Below, piece after piece: positions 13,601 through 45,723 of a DNA stretch of 64,000 bases (position 1 is the first letter of the stretch; every line of letters begins with the position of its first letter). The stretch lies in the NCBI GenBank assembly GCA_949130485.1, contig OX422183.1:31176316-31240315 (forward strand). The letters run 5' to 3'. The DNA is from Agelas oroides (taxonomy: Eukaryota; Porifera; Demospongiae; Agelasida; Agelasidae). The translations under genes were made by a program, and so were the position numbers. Below the pieces are notes generated by a model. It saw only the letters and a program-made list of their open reading frames with translations, was not told the DNA's origin and made no database searches.

Positions 13601-16600
13601 GTCCAGACAGAGGAAGACAGTAAGTAGGGCTATCCTGGCATGATGCAGTATGTTTGCTTAGAATGCTGTTATACTGTAATGCTGTAATGTGGTCATATGT
13701 TTACAACACCTGAACATTACACTTGACATCACATTTAGAGACGTAACATCTATGTACACCAAGATATGTAACATTAATAATCAGACAATGACCTCTTAGT
13801 TTGCAGACCCTCTCTGCTGAGTGCTACGTGCTATAAGGTTTCCACTAAACTCATGTGTGCTGCAATTTTCTTCTTCAGTTCCTAGTGCCTCACCTGGCAA
13901 TATTACTGTGGTGGAGATCACTTCCCACTCTGTCTCACTGATGTGGATTCCACCAGCTCGGGAGCACCAAAATGGCATTATCATCGGATACGTAATCAAT
14001 GTTACAGTGGAAGAGACTAGAGAAATGTATCAACTGTATACAAACACCACCAACATCACGGCTACCCTAACACCATTCACAATGTACACAATAGTTATTA
14101 CAGCTGAAAATAGTGTTGGGACTGGGCCCTATACTGAAGTTGTAAGCATTCAATCTGAGGAAGCAGGTAATATTAATACATTAATACATTTTTCATTGTC
14201 ACTTCTGGTATGCATAAATCTTTAGGTACTATGACAGCATACAGCATATTATGTGTACCCTGCATGTTACTCACAATTTCCAGCTCCCAGCAGTTCTCCA
14301 CAGAATCTCACAGTCACTGCACTCAGCCCAAACTCCATCTCCTTTGACTGGTCCCCACCTCCTCCACATAGTCAAAATGGTGCCATCAGAGAGTACAGGG
14401 TGAACGTCACTGAAGTAGAGACTGGGACAGAATTCAACTTCAATACTACTGCCACTTCAATCACTGTACCTTTCCTGCATCCATACTACACATATAAATG
14501 TGTCATTAGTGCGTACACAGTTGCTACTGGACCATACACTGAAGTTACTGTGATGACACCTGAAGATGGTACGTTGTATGAAGGTTAATCTCAATGTATT
14601 GTTGAAGCACTTTGCTTGGATTAATTATGACACACATATCTCCTGAAAATTTGCCAGCTTGAATTAGGAGCATGTTATTTTTTCCCATTCTCCAGTTCCA
14701 AGTGGCTCCCCTCAAAACATTACAGCCAGTGACATATCATCTCGATATGCCACTCTTACCTGGAGTCCACCCCTTCCTGAATACCAAAATGGGAATATCA
14801 CTGCTTACTTCATTAATGCCACTGTTGTGGGGTCCGAAGAAATGTTCCAGTTGGTCTCACAGTCTACCATCTTGGAGATTGACACACTGACTCCGTACAC
14901 TACATACAGCATTTTGATTGCTGCTAGCACAAGTGTAGGCTCTGGCCCATTCAGCACAGTGCTGACAATCCAGACTCCAGAAGATGGTTAGTGATGTAGT
15001 ATATCATATATCATATGATGTGTTTAATGTTAATTGCCTATTTCATTGATTCACCTCATCATCCTCTTATCTTAGTGCCCACCAGTCCTCCGTTGAATCC
15101 CACTGGAGTTGCAGACACCTCGAGGTCTCTGTCACTCTCATGGAACCCACCACCTCCTGGAGACCAGCATGGGATGATCAGACACTACATAGTCAACATC
15201 ACTGAAGTGGAGACAGGAAGAACCATTCAGCACACAACACGAGGCCCCACCACCTCTGTACAGGTGTCATTGCTGCATCCATACTACACTTACCAGTGGA
15301 GGGTCTCTGCCTACACAGTTGGAGAGGGGCCATACACTAACGTGTCTACACTGCACACTCCTGAAGATGGTGAGTAGAATTACCGTTATAGACAAGTTGC
15401 ACCTTCTGTTACACACACTATGGATTATCGTATATATATATTAATTATATTAATTGTGCCTGGTTCTTCTTTCAGAGCCCAGTGCAGCTCCACAGAATTT
15501 TACTGCCACAAGTCATGACAGCATCTTCCTCTCCTGGGACCCACTTTCTCCTGAAGATCAGAATGGAATCATTCTTGGTTATCTCATCAATATCACTGAT
15601 ATCAGCAGGGAAGATATGCTACAGTTCTCTTCAGATACACACAACCTCACTATCGAATCCCTGAGGCCCCACACAACCTACACCTGCCTAGTTGCTGCTT
15701 ACACCAGCATTGGAATGGGACCATTCAGCGCAGAAATCTCTGTGCAAACATTGGAAACAAGTGAGTGTGTACATGTCTCTGTATCAGATAGAAACTTTTA
15801 TATGTAACCTAACATTTACTACCTTCAGGTCCAGGTGGTACTGTCACCAACACTACTGGGGTAGCGTTGAATTCAACTTACATCTACCTGAGCTGGGACC
15901 ACCCTCCTGAGGATCTCCATCATGGAGTCATTCGCTACTATCAGCTGAACATCACTGAGCATGACACAGGGAGAATCTTCCAACTGACATCAGTGGATAC
16001 TGAGATCACAATTGGACCACTGCACCCACACTACATCTACCACTGTGCAGTATCAGCAGTGACTGTTGATGAAGGCCCTTACATCAATATCACAGTCATA
16101 ACAGATGAGGATGGTAGATATACCGTAATCTCTTAAAAATAGGCCCACCCTCAAAAATAAGCCCACCCCCCGTTTTTGAACGAAATTGTTGCAAAGGGTA
16201 CTTTTCTCTCGAAAGTACGCCCACCTACTTATGCCGCAGTACATGCAGTTATGTTAAAGCAAGGAGCACCAAAGAAGCAGCACTGTGGGAGAGGAGGGAC
16301 TAACAAATGAAGGCAGACACCAGTTGATGTTATTATTGTATAAGCAAGTGTATGACAAGAGGCAGAATCACTGCATGCATACATAAATAAGGCTAGACTA
16401 ACTACGTGTGAGGTGGGCGTATTTTCGAGAGAAATGTCACAACTCTCGAAAATACGCCCACCCCATTTATGAGGAGCCACTTAAGTTCATCACCCATGGG
16501 TATATTTTCGAGAGATTACGGTAGTACTACACTGTATGTATAAAATTGGCAATTTATGTATCTTAATTTTGACCATCATGCAGCCCCATCTGGTCCTCCT

Positions 16601-19600
16601 ACCAACTTCCAAGTGAGAGCAGATACTTCAAGGTCACTTGTTCTGTCATGGGACCCTCCTCTTCCACATCACCAGAATGGCATTGTTCGGATGTACACTG
16701 TCAGTGTAGCATTAAACAACAGCGTCCAAATAACCACTATTCCAACCACAGCAAATACAATTAGAGTTACAACTCTAATAAGACCTTTCAGAACATACAT
16801 ATGCAGTGTTTTAGCTGAGACAGTTGCTGTTGGACCTGCCACAGAGAATGTCACTGTTCAAACACCAGAAGACAGTAAGTATCCTACACATGCATACTAG
16901 CCTCATTCCCAGGCTCCTCCAAGAAGCCTGCGAATGAGGCTAGTTGGGTATGAGCATGTCATGTGATGCTGATCTGCTTAAATCTTGTTCACATGCAGTT
17001 CCAGAAACAGCTCCTCTTCAATTCACAATCCAGGCGACAGACTCTCGGACACTTGTCCTGAGCTGGGAGCCACCACTTCCAGAGGACAGGAATGGCATCA
17101 TTACACAGTACACTGTCAATATCACAGAAATGGAAACTGGAACCCACATTCAACTGGTCACAGACAATACCACCGTCACTGCTTTCTCTCTTCATCCATA
17201 CTATACCTACAATTGCACTGTGGCTGCTGAAACTAGTGTAGGTTTGGGCCCATACACAACTCCAAGGGCTGTTCAAATGCCAGAAGATGGTAAGGCTTGG
17301 TAATGCAAAATTGGAAGTGGTTTGTGAGAAAGGGGATTTGTTGCAATCTTGTTGCTTACTGTAGAACTGGATTGATTTGGTGTCACATTGGAAGGGAAAT
17401 GACATAAATGTGGTGTAACGACAGTATGAATTGCCATGCAATTTCAACTCAACTTGTTTAATGTTTTCACACGTATCTAGCTCCTTCAACACCCCCTGTC
17501 AATGCCATGGCTATCTTGGTTAACTCATCTGGTTTTACTTTGGTGTGGGATGCTCCAACTGCTGAAGATCAGAATGGTGTAATCCGCTACTATACCATAC
17601 ACATAACTGAGATCGACACTGGCCTGCGGCATACATTGAATTCAACCCTGACACAGACAGCAGTCTATTTCCTGAATCCTTACTTCAACTATACCTACAC
17701 TGTATCTGCAGTCACGATTGAAATTGGGCCATACACTAATGCTACCAATGTCAGAACATCAGAGGATGGTAAAGTGTAAATTTGTCATATATTTTGAAGA
17801 TAGATTTTGATGTTGAAACATGCTGCTTACTGTTCTATATTGCCTTCTTCAGCACCCACTGGACCTCCACTTGATGTTGATGCCATTCCTGTTAACTCAA
17901 CCTCTGTGACCATCTCCTGGAATCCTCCAGCACCTGAGAACCAGAATGGAGTTATCACAGGATATGTCATCAACCTGACATTAACAGTTGGCTCAGGAGA
18001 CATTTCTCAGTACTCGTCAAGCAGTGACAACATCACAATAGGGTCACTGCATCCGTTCACCATCTATAATTTTACTGTTGCTGCTCAGACAAGTGTGGGC
18101 ACTGGACCATACACAATCAATTTCACCGTCATGACTCCAGAAGATGGTATAGCATTACCATTGTACTACTTTAGCAGCTAATTGTCTAACATATCAGTAA
18201 AGATGCGCTTTCCTACTTTTCTAATTCTCTTGTTTGTGCTGAGATGTGACTGCATGTAAGAAAATGGCACTTGGTTTTTTACTATCTCTCCAGCCCCTTC
18301 TGCTCCTCCAGTGGCCGTGAGTCATGCACGACTCAATGCAACCTTTGTTGTACTGCAGTGGAGTGCTCCACCAAGTGAACATATTAATGGCATCATAAGA
18401 GCATACACTGTAACTGTATCTGAGCATGAAACGGGACGGAGCTACAATTTGAACTCACCACAAACTGAACTTTCTATTGGCAACCTACACCCCTTCTATT
18501 GGTATAACTTCTCTGTGTGTGCTGTTACAGTTGCTCCAGGACCTTGTACAGAGTTGTACACCTTGCAGACACTTGAGCATGGTAAGAGTGCAGAGTTTAA
18601 TAATTTTAACAATGCGACTTGAACTATCACAAATTTTTAATCCAGTCCCTAGTGGTCCTCCACTGAGTTTTCAAGCTACTCACATAAATTCATCAGCTCT
18701 TCGGTTGACTTGGGAACCACCTGCCACGGATCTCCAGAATGGGATCATTCGAGGATATGTGATCAATGCAACAGCATTAGAGAGTGAGGAGCACTTCCAG
18801 TGGAGGTCTACTAACACACTATCTCTGATAGTTGGCCGACTCCATCCATACTACAACTACCACCTGTTTATCAGAGCAGAAACCATTGGACCAGGACCAT
18901 TCAGTGACGTTCATTCCACACTGATGCCAGAAGATGGTAACTATGGTTAAGTGTTAATCTACATGCTAAGTTTACCAGCTCTTTGTTGGTGAAATTGGTA
19001 CTTGTTGAATTATATAGCTTTTTCAACCTATGTACATTGACATGCTATTTCTCTACAGTACCCACTGGGGTTCCAACCAATGTTCACTTGGAGATACAGA
19101 CTTCAGGCTCTGTCTTCCTCACGTGGCAGCCTCCACAGCCATCCAAACAAAATGGTTTCATCAGTGGCTACACCATACTGCTTACTGCACTGCAGGATGG
19201 AAGCACTCATGTCTACAATCTAACAGGAACTGCATCATCACATCATTTTGAAGGTCTGTGAATCCTTGTTCATATTACTGATGTTTGAAGAGTATGAAAA
19301 TTTCTTGTTTCCACATGGAATTGTTATTTAGGCTTACCAGGATTTGCTAAGTATCAAATGGCTCTTGCTGCTCAGACTGCGGTTGGAACTGGCCCTTACT
19401 CCAATGTTACAAATTTCACCACTCCAGAAGGTGGTAAGGAATCACTGCCATCACTGCCACCTTCAGTAGATGTCTTTATCAAATGAGCATTCCACTACTG
19501 TATTCACATTTTTTCTCATCCATTTAGTGCCTGGTGCTCCTGGTGACATCACATATCAGATTTTGACAAACACTACAATTCAACTTAGCTGGAGTCCCCC

Positions 19601-22600
19601 AGACAGTCCCAATGGCAGAATTCTTGACTACCAAGTTATCTATCATGGCTACACAGTAAATCAACAAAATGTGAGCCTTTCTGTAGTATTAATAATGCAA
19701 GCAAAAGGGACTACCTAATGTAATTGTGAGGCCCGAGTAAGCAAAAGATATTTAATCGGATGCATATTCATTAGTTCCATGGTGCACTGAAGTCATTCTT
19801 CGAATATCTTGGGGTAAGTGACAATATAACCTATAAGTCATTTGTGACATACACCTGGACTCGTATGGTTTCAATGGCCAGTTGCTCTCCTTGTTTACCA
19901 TGAACAGCCAAAGTGTTTTTCCCATGGGAGCACATGCTTTAGCTGGCTACAATGCACAATGGAAACATCTATACTAAAAGTATACTAACTGCATGGCTAC
20001 ATCATGGCATTCCTTTCTAGAACCTGAATCAGCATTGTATTCATTGTTACAGAGTGCAGTCGGAAACATGAATCATTCTCATGTTCGGAATGTCTCAGGA
20101 ACCACGGTTATCATTACAAATCTTACACCTGGAAATATATATGAATTCAAGGTAGGCCACTATGCAACATAGAACAAAATAAATGCAGAAATGAAAACCC
20201 TATCTTCATTTTTGTATTGCCAAGATAGATCTGCAGTCACTATGTTGTACGCTCAGTTACTGTTTAATCCAGCTATTGTGAAAGGGTGGCAGTCAGCTGA
20301 AACTTTCTTTTTTTTTTTTACTTGTACCCACATGACAAAGTGATAAGCACAACAAACTATATCCAGCAGGTTTTTTGTCTGACTGCAGTTGAATTCTGGG
20401 TTTATTCCACCAACTTGTTTGGTTGTACTTATTGTGCACACACATTGTTTTATGTAGTACAACTATCCATTGTTCCAATGCCAGAGCTCCATGCAGTGCA
20501 TGGCTCAGTGTTAAGAGCACTGGACTAGAATTCAAAAGACCCAAGTTTGATTCCTCTCTGGATCTCAAAAACAACAAAAACAAAAAAACTCTGAGTAAAT
20601 ATATCTTCTATTATGTGAGCTAAGGCTGGGCAAAGCACACTCTGCATAGCTTTTCTTCAGAAGAAAAATATTTCCAGTCAGCTCTTAGCTGGGTTCTGAC
20701 AGGCGCATGCAAATGGCTACTGTCACAGCAGCAGGTACTTTGCTACATTATGGTGAGTATTTCAGTACTCATTATGCAGAGTAAAGTCCTTGAGATCCAG
20801 CCTGAGAACTGAACAGTGTGTATGGATACATACCATCCATCCTCTGCTCAAATGCCAGAGCTCTCGGTGGCTCAGTTGGTAAGAGCATCTGAGTGGAATT
20901 CATAAGTCAGTTCAAGTCCTGAATGGAGTCAATTCTAATTGCAAATTTGCATGTAAATGCAGGAGCTTCTGTTATCAGGCTTCTGCAGCGTTTGACACTA
21001 CGGTATGCAACCATATTGTGGTGTGAAGTTTATGGGTTTGATTGGATCATTACAGGCTAAAGTTAACCCTAAGAACATCTAGAATTATATACTCTCTCAG
21101 AATGTTTCAGTTCAAGCTATTGATGTTCCATGTTCCTTCATCTTGTCTTCCAGATTCGTGCTAGAACTAAAGTGGGTTATGGAGAAAATGTCACTATCAT
21201 TGTACAAGGTAAGCTGAAATGTATGTACCGTCATTATTCTAATAGAACGGTAGGAAATTAAATAATTTCAAGTCTGGCTTCCGCTAGATTAGATTCAAAA
21301 AACTTCCAGGAACCTAATTTCTTCTGCTGGATGACGCAGGAAAGATAATCAGATTCATACGTGGTAAATCAATTGTGGTTTTCCACTGTTCAGCTTGCTT
21401 GTTGCAAGACTTCTGCAATCTGCTGTACTACTACGGGCTAGCCGGCTCTTCCGATTCACTCGAAAATAATTAGTGCAGCTACCGTCCGCATAATTGGATT
21501 AACAAAAATTGAATTTCTTCCGCTAGATTGGATCTACCGTTCTATTAGAATAATGACGGTATTCTTTACACAAAGATAAGATAAATGACATTGTATGCAG
21601 TCATAAACTTCAATACTGTAGAGTCAACAGATTGCTGTTAGAATGTAGCAATTTTGGTTTATGTTCTAACTAGCTAGTGTGACTTCACTAGCTAATAGTG
21701 TTGTGGATTCCAACAATAGCACCAAACATAACTTTATCTCTTGTACACCCTGCAGATGAAGAGTCAATATCTAGACAAGACATTGATATTCGCACTGTAG
21801 TCATTATTTGTGTGTCAGTTGTCGCTGGGATCATATGGATTGCAGTTTGCTGTTTGTGTGCATGTGTGATTGTGTGCCAGAGATTGAAGTCCAAAGATCA
21901 GTACGTTATTATCTGTCCACATGCTTCCATATCAGTGCCTTACATTTTGGTGTGTCTACTTTTGTTGTAGGCTTGAGACAGTGGAATACAACCTTCCTTC
22001 AGTTCACATGCATGAACAAAGGTTTGGGATAATTTCTTAGTTACAGCAGTAACTTCAATTTCCCATTGAATTTGGACAAAGTCCATGAAACGGAGCAATC
22101 CAAAAATGTTATGCATGTTTTTGTTTCATAACCCCTAACTGAGTTCTGACGGCAGTGTCTGCCAAGTTTGTGACTGAGGCATTCAGTACCACTAGTGCAG
22201 AGCATAGAGAATTGTGAGGGCTGGCAGTTAATTGTCCAGTTTCGTGGCTCAGTGATAAAGCTCAAGCCAGAAGTTTTCACCTTCCTCTATTTTCACCTCA
22301 TAACGTCACAAAAACATTTAGGAGTGATCAAGAGAGTAATAGACACTCATCATTTTGTGCGCTATGAGGGAAGAGAAGGCCAGACTAGGCAACCACTTTC
22401 TTTTATGCCTGAATACACCGATGTGCTTATCCCAGTCTTGCACCATGGTGCTATTGCGTGTGGTGTGCATAAATGTGATCTGTGTTGCTATCATCTTCAA
22501 GGCTCCTGTATACGTGGTGCAAGGTGCACATATGCCCATTCTTGGGATGAACGCCTTGAATGGATTTGTCCGATTTGCACAAAGGATGACAGGGTTGAAT

Positions 22601-23897
22601 GTGATATGAAATGGGAGCATATCCTGAAGTATATCCAACTAGGACCATATCAGGTTGAGAATGGACAAACTGTTGCTGAGTTTTTGAAGAGTCTTAATTA
22701 ATTAATGACACTAACTGTAGTATCTGCGCCTATTGTTGGCGTGTTTCTCATCATCATAATAATTATTTCCAGCTGCAGCAAGAATTTCTAAGCAAAACAG
22801 CTCTTCATCAATAGCAAATTCGTATCTAGAATAGTTATAGCAGGACTCTAATATTGTGTGTTATTGTGCTAAAGCTGTGGGTATATTTTATGTACTTCTC
22901 TGCTTTCAGATTTGACTATTATGAAACAATTGCAAATCCAAATATGGTAAGTAATCGTACAAGGACGGGGTAGGGATAACAGTATTTGGGAACGACAAAA
23001 TGGGTCACAGCCACAAGTGCCAGTTCACCTAGGCCTCACATCTTCCTTGGAAATAAGGATCTAGCAACCAGTATGGTGGTAGTTATAAACTCAATGAATG
23101 GCTTATACTTCACCCACCTAGCTATGGGTTAATGGAGGGTGTTATAGCCTCATTCCAAGCCCTCCCACATAACTTGCAGTTAGTTACTAATGATGCGAAG
23201 GAGGACTTGGAATGAGGCTAGCTGGCTTATACATATATAGATAGGTTCTCAAAATGATTAAATTGAAAGTGAAACATTTTGTTTATTTAACTATTCCCAG
23301 GATGACAAAGATGAAGGTGAGTTTTTTTAACATTGTACTCTACCTCATTTAGCTATCCACTGAACTGTATCACTATCCAGTGATCTTCATGGAGAACAAT
23401 CCCACTTTTTTGGTAGATAACTCTGCTATTATCATGTGTAGGTGGTTGTTCAGTATGAATAGTCAACTGTCAAATATAGAGACACACTCAACTCTTAGCC
23501 TCGTTCCCAGGCTCTCCCCTTGCCCCGACGAAAAATAAAAATAACCCCTCCATTTTTATTTTTCGTCGGGGCGAGGGGAGAGTCTGGGAACGAGGCTACT
23601 CAACTCTAGTATTACCAATCATACAAAGTTCAATGTCTGCTAAATCTAAGTCATCATATCATAAAGAGATGAATCTGCACCACCAATGTTGTAAGACACA
23701 GCAACTTGAATGGCTTATAGTACACCAACTTAAAATCTGCATGTTCAACTGAGAGCATTCACGGTTTCTGAATTTGCAATTTTGCAAATACTGCTTAACT
23801 GGCAACTGCACGCAAATATCTTGATGTTGGTCTCTTCCATGATTTATGTTTGGCTTGTCCTGCAGACTTGCCACATGTACTGCAATATCCATATTAG
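1..23897 (+). CDS. Giant SRCR / PPC-like / 25x FN3 single-pass receptor (gene 1), 5' partial
   Basis: Multi-exon gene entering from the left edge. The first bases finish an SRCR exon, so the start codon and signal peptide lie outside the window. Order: at least eight SRCR domains (1-5562), two PPC-like domains (5642-6625), 25 FN3 domains (7231-21208), one transmembrane helix (exon 21756-21900) and a cytoplasmic tail ending at TAG 23895-23897. Nearly every FN3 is one phase-1 exon of about 290 bp, and each SRCR is two exons. Junction phases across the whole tail join without a stop. SRCR and FN3 are extracellular protein-binding modules in animals, so a cell-surface adhesion or recognition receptor is inferred; the ligand is unknown. 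The gene ends tail to tail with a paralogue on the other strand. Introns hold SINEs, MITEs and a CCCH-finger ORF. Exon edges are hand-called, and rare small exons could be missed. Confidence 0.88.
1486..1746. mobile_element. MITE family A, copy 1 (TIR CAAGAGCGCATAA, 6-bp TSD)
   Basis: A 261-bp palindromic element in an SRCR intron. Both ends carry an inverted repeat of about 45 bp beginning CAAGAGCGCATAA; an inner inverted segment contains the TACTAAAAATA motif. The hexamer CTGTAT flanks both sides, read as a 6-bp target duplication. A second full copy lies at 28315-28564 with its own duplication GTATAG, and a fragment at 60695-60722. No ORF; non-autonomous. Confidence 0.85.
2395..3215 (+). 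other. Long SRCR-splitting intron without an assigned feature
   Basis: An 821-bp intron separates the two halves of one SRCR domain; sister introns here are about 70 bp. The extra sequence was probably inserted, but I see no convincing terminal repeats. An 85-codon minus-strand open frame at 2761-3018 resembles nothing I recognise. Treated as unclassified intronic sequence. Confidence 0.5.
3884..3969. repeat. (GT)n microsatellite
   Basis: An uninterrupted GT dinucleotide run of about 85 bp starts just after an SRCR exon donor and ends before a relic SRCR acceptor. Expected to be length-polymorphic and to mark a region of slippage in this intron. Confidence 0.97.
3989..4130 (+). pseudogene. 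Relic SRCR N-terminal exon destroyed by a (CT)n expansion
   Basis: After a good acceptor (TTTTGCAG) the sequence translates as [11 protein letters not shown], aligning with the conserved exon start [13 protein letters not shown] of the neighbours. The frame then runs into CTTTCTTTC and a CT run (about 4056-4130) and no further SRCR core is found. This looks like an SRCR exon overwritten by microsatellite expansion. No matching C-terminal exon is visible before 4718. Skipping it would still leave the flanking domains intact. Confidence 0.6.
4588..4655. repeat. (CT)n microsatellite
   Basis: A second CT run, about 68 bp, lies 60 bp upstream of the acceptor of the 4718 SRCR exon. Such a long pyrimidine stretch may feed the polypyrimidine tract of that exon (inference). 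Confidence 0.95.
4877..5397 (+). other. Intron of the last SRCR domain, no feature seen
   Basis: A 521-bp AT-rich intron between the halves of the last SRCR domain. I see no inverted termini, tRNA promoter boxes or coding similarity. The paralogous intron of gene 2 (43841-42951 on the minus strand) is longer and contains different repeat sequence. Confidence 0.5.
5642..6625 (+). other. Two PPC-like beta-sandwich domains of gene 1
   Basis: Exons 5642-5962 (321 bp) and 6293-6625. Both share a pattern of G..KYY.F.F...G.TF.LD..QGS...YAS, about 35 residues, then an NW/DW.V strand and a late VYVAL or LFLAIVG strand. This resembles pre-peptidase C-terminal (PPC) type beta domains, but that assignment is from pattern memory and is weak. 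The two domains are divergent from each other yet each has a close partner in gene 2 (42544-42224 and 39384-39064), so the duplication inside the gene is older than the gene duplication. They link the SRCR and FN3 blocks. Confidence 0.6.
6715..7130 (+). repeat. tRNA-derived SINE-like composite repeat
   Basis: Contains a tRNA-type A box (AGCTCAGTGGTAGAGCA at about 6849) and B box (GGTTCAATTCC at about 6891), the internal RNA polymerase III promoter of tRNA-derived SINEs. It is flanked by family-specific arms (ATGAGGTGAAA at left; CCCCATAACATC and the GAGAACCACTCAACATGGG block at right). Copies recur at 8700-9560, 12667-13170, 22180-22310 and 57265-57440. Lies in the intron before FN3-1. Confidence 0.8.
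8700..9570. repeat. Cluster of three tRNA-derived SINE-like copies
   Basis: Two copies on the minus strand (about 8700-8960 and 8985-9180; reverse B boxes GGGAATCAATCCC and GGGAATTGAACCC) and one on the plus strand (about 9390-9560; CATAGCTCTGCGATAGAGC). All carry the family arms GTACTGAATGCCTCA or its complement. They fill the 1.04-kb intron between FN3-4 and FN3-5; gene 2 lacks these copies, so they arrived after the duplication. Confidence 0.8.
10366..10438 (+). other. GC-AG intron after FN3-6
   Basis: The only phase-consistent exon end is GATGAATCAG followed by GCAAGC, so the intron starts with GC rather than GT; it ends CTCACAG. The paralogous intron in gene 2 also starts GCAAGT at 36049. 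The non-canonical donor therefore predates the gene duplication. Confidence 0.8.
10577..10614 (+). repeat. In-frame GGAAGT hexamer repeat in FN3-7
   Basis: About five copies of a GGAAGT-type hexamer encode a Gly-Ser run inside the C-to-E region of FN3-7. The gene 2 counterpart has only a DSGSGG stretch and different flanking residues. A coding microsatellite in a loop, likely length-variable. Confidence 0.85.
10896..11429. mobile_element. MITE family B, copy 1 (TIR CCGTCATTATTC)
   Basis: A 534-bp element in the FN3-7/8 intron. Left end CCGTCATTATTCTAATAGAA, right end the inverted CCGAATAATGACGG with a short deletion. TA flanks both ends. Copy 2 at 21228-21559 has the same termini. No transposase frame. 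Confidence 0.8.
12667..13170. mobile_element. Composite element: two tRNA-like SINE bodies between inverted termini
   Basis: Begins with TTAGATGTTATGAGGCGAAA and ends with the inverted TTTCGCCTCATAACATCTAA, so the unit has MITE-like inverted ends. Inside are two direct tRNA-like segments (A boxes GGCTCAGTGGCAGAGCA near 12736 and AGCTCAGTGGCAGAGCA near 13053; B boxes GGTTTGACTCC and GGTTCGACTCC). It sits in the intron between FN3-10 and FN3-11 and is absent from the paralogous intron. Confidence 0.8.
16123..16521. mobile_element. MITE family C (TIR CCGTAATCTCT)
   Basis: About 400 bp between CCGTAATCTCT and its inverse AGAGATTACGG, TA at both sides. Internal repeats of the GCCCACC / TCGAGAG type occur in both orientations. 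In the FN3-17/18 intron of gene 1 only. Confidence 0.75.
20153..21153 (+). other. 1.0-kb intron inside FN3-25 with two tRNA-like repeat fragments
   Basis: tRNA-like segments near 20505-20570 (GGCTCAGTGTTAAGAGCA then GTTTGATTCC) and 20870-20935 (GGCTCAGTTGGTAAGAGCAT then GTTCAAGTCC). They differ from the main SINE family in box sequence, though the downstream TTTCCAGTC...GGGTTCTGAC arm is similar. Too degenerate to be functional tRNA genes. Confidence 0.55.
21228..21559. mobile_element. MITE family B, copy 2 (TIR CCGTCATTATTC)
   Basis: A 332-bp copy between FN3-25 and the transmembrane exon. Ends are a near-perfect inverted repeat of about 27 bp starting CCGTCATTATTCTAATAGAA, flanked by TA. 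Shorter internally than copy 1 (10896-11429). Confidence 0.85.
22180..22310 (+). repeat. tRNA-derived SINE-like copy, truncated
   Basis: Family arm GACTGAGGCATTCAGTACCA, the GAGGGCTGG linker and an A-box-like CGTGGCTCAGTGATAAAGC are present, but the B box is deleted before the CCTCTATTTTCACCTCATAAC right arm. It abuts the CCCH-finger ORF. Confidence 0.7.
22325..22701 (+). CDS. Orphan CCCH zinc-finger ORF inside a gene 1 intron
   Basis: An uninterrupted frame of about 125 codons ending TAA 22699-22701. It contains C-x7-C-x5-C-x3-H ([12 protein letters not shown]), a CCCH zinc finger of the RNA-binding type, followed by WICPIC and a further acidic-aromatic stretch. The open frame extends upstream to 22195, but that part is SINE sequence. 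An acceptor-like CATTTAG precedes 22321. Splicing from the gene 1 exon ending 22021 would put it in the wrong phase, so it is not an in-frame part of the receptor. It is probably a retrocopied or transposed fragment, or the last exon of a nested gene. The same-strand position and absence from gene 2 fit later insertion. Expression unknown. Confidence 0.5.
23496..23598. mobile_element. Fold-back element (TAGCCTCGTTCCCAGGC family)
   Basis: A 103-bp near-perfect palindrome: TAGCCTCGTTCCCAGGCTCT at the left, its inverse at the right, and an inner stem CGACGAAAAATAAAAAT. At least eight related copies or fragments are scattered in the window (16900, 23138, 39530, 41826, 47636, 50103, 58627, 62697). 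Non-coding; strong hairpin potential in DNA and RNA. Confidence 0.85.
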
Positions 23898-24412
23898 GTT
23901 GGATGATAACCCATCCAGTAAGTAACAGAATTTAATTTTCCCCATTACAGCCGTTTGGACACAAGAGGATGCCTTTTAATGACTGCCACTCTTTACTGTC
24001 AAGTTAAAAATCACTGTATTACTTTACTTCTTTATCTTTATAAGCACTAGTTGAAGTACAGTGCATGTTTATTGAATGTGATGCATAATAGTTGTGGTAT
24101 TGTGTTTTTATATGTACGATGACAATTTGGTATGCATGATTGATGCATAGAACCTACCATATGACATATGTGTCTAATGTTGTTACTAATATTCAGATGC
24201 ATGGGCTAAATGAGGACCCGAAAGCCTGGGACAAATTAAGTATGCTAACAGTTTGAGTGTTCATGTATTAAGCGAGTGCTTCTCGTAACTTCACAAGATC
24301 AAATGATAGTTATATGCTATAAAATGCTGTCCTGCTGGCAAAAATATTCAGCAGTTTGATAGTGAATATATTATGTATACCCGCATTATAGCTATCACAT
24401 GCAACGTAACAG
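23898..24412. other. Convergent intergenic gap between the two receptor genes
   Basis: About 515 bp separates the two stop codons, so the 3' UTRs must be short or overlap. AATAAA-like words are not clear. A stretch at 24197-24240 on the plus strand looks like an exon (TATTCAG acceptor, then open codons), but it is not needed for gene 1. Confidence 0.5.

Positions 24413-45723
<21,311 letters not shown>

Larger units (their letters stand above)
7231..21208 (+). other. Block of 25 fibronectin type III domains of gene 1
   Basis: Exons: 7231-7527, 7591-7878, 7970-8257, 8334-8621, 9661-9951, 10036-10365, 10439-10774, 11534-11833, 11967-12254, 12320-12607, 13332-13619, 13879-14166, 14284-14568, 14696-14986, 15076-15369, 15476-15760, 15829-16113, 16584-16874, 16999-17289, 17481-17768, 17853-18146, 18294-18581, 18646-18937, then FN3-24 in two exons (19059-19253, 19332-19433) and FN3-25 in three (19528-19670, 20053-20152, 21154-21208). 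Each shows the FN3 core L.W.PP...NG.I..Y.V, a mid-domain Y.Y or L.P...Y strand and a TVG.GP..-type loop. The shared GP-rich G strand and E(D/A)G ending suggest expansion from one ancestral exon. FN3-7 has a Gly-Ser repeat. FN3-6 ends in a GC donor. Confidence 0.93.
21756..23897 (+). other. Transmembrane and cytoplasmic tail exons of gene 1
   Basis: Exons 21756-21900, 21971-22021, 22910-22946, 23301-23316 and 23866-23897, all phase-compatible. The first encodes a short acidic stalk, a hydrophobic helix ([20 protein letters not shown] core) with several Cys near the inner face, and a basic stop-transfer KSKDQ. The tail is about 45 residues with VEYNLP, a DYYETI pair of tyrosines, an acidic DDKDE stretch and a C-terminal QYPY. 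YETI fits a YxxPhi pattern usable for SH2 binding or endocytic sorting (inference). The tail is split over very small exons separated by large introns. Confidence 0.82.
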
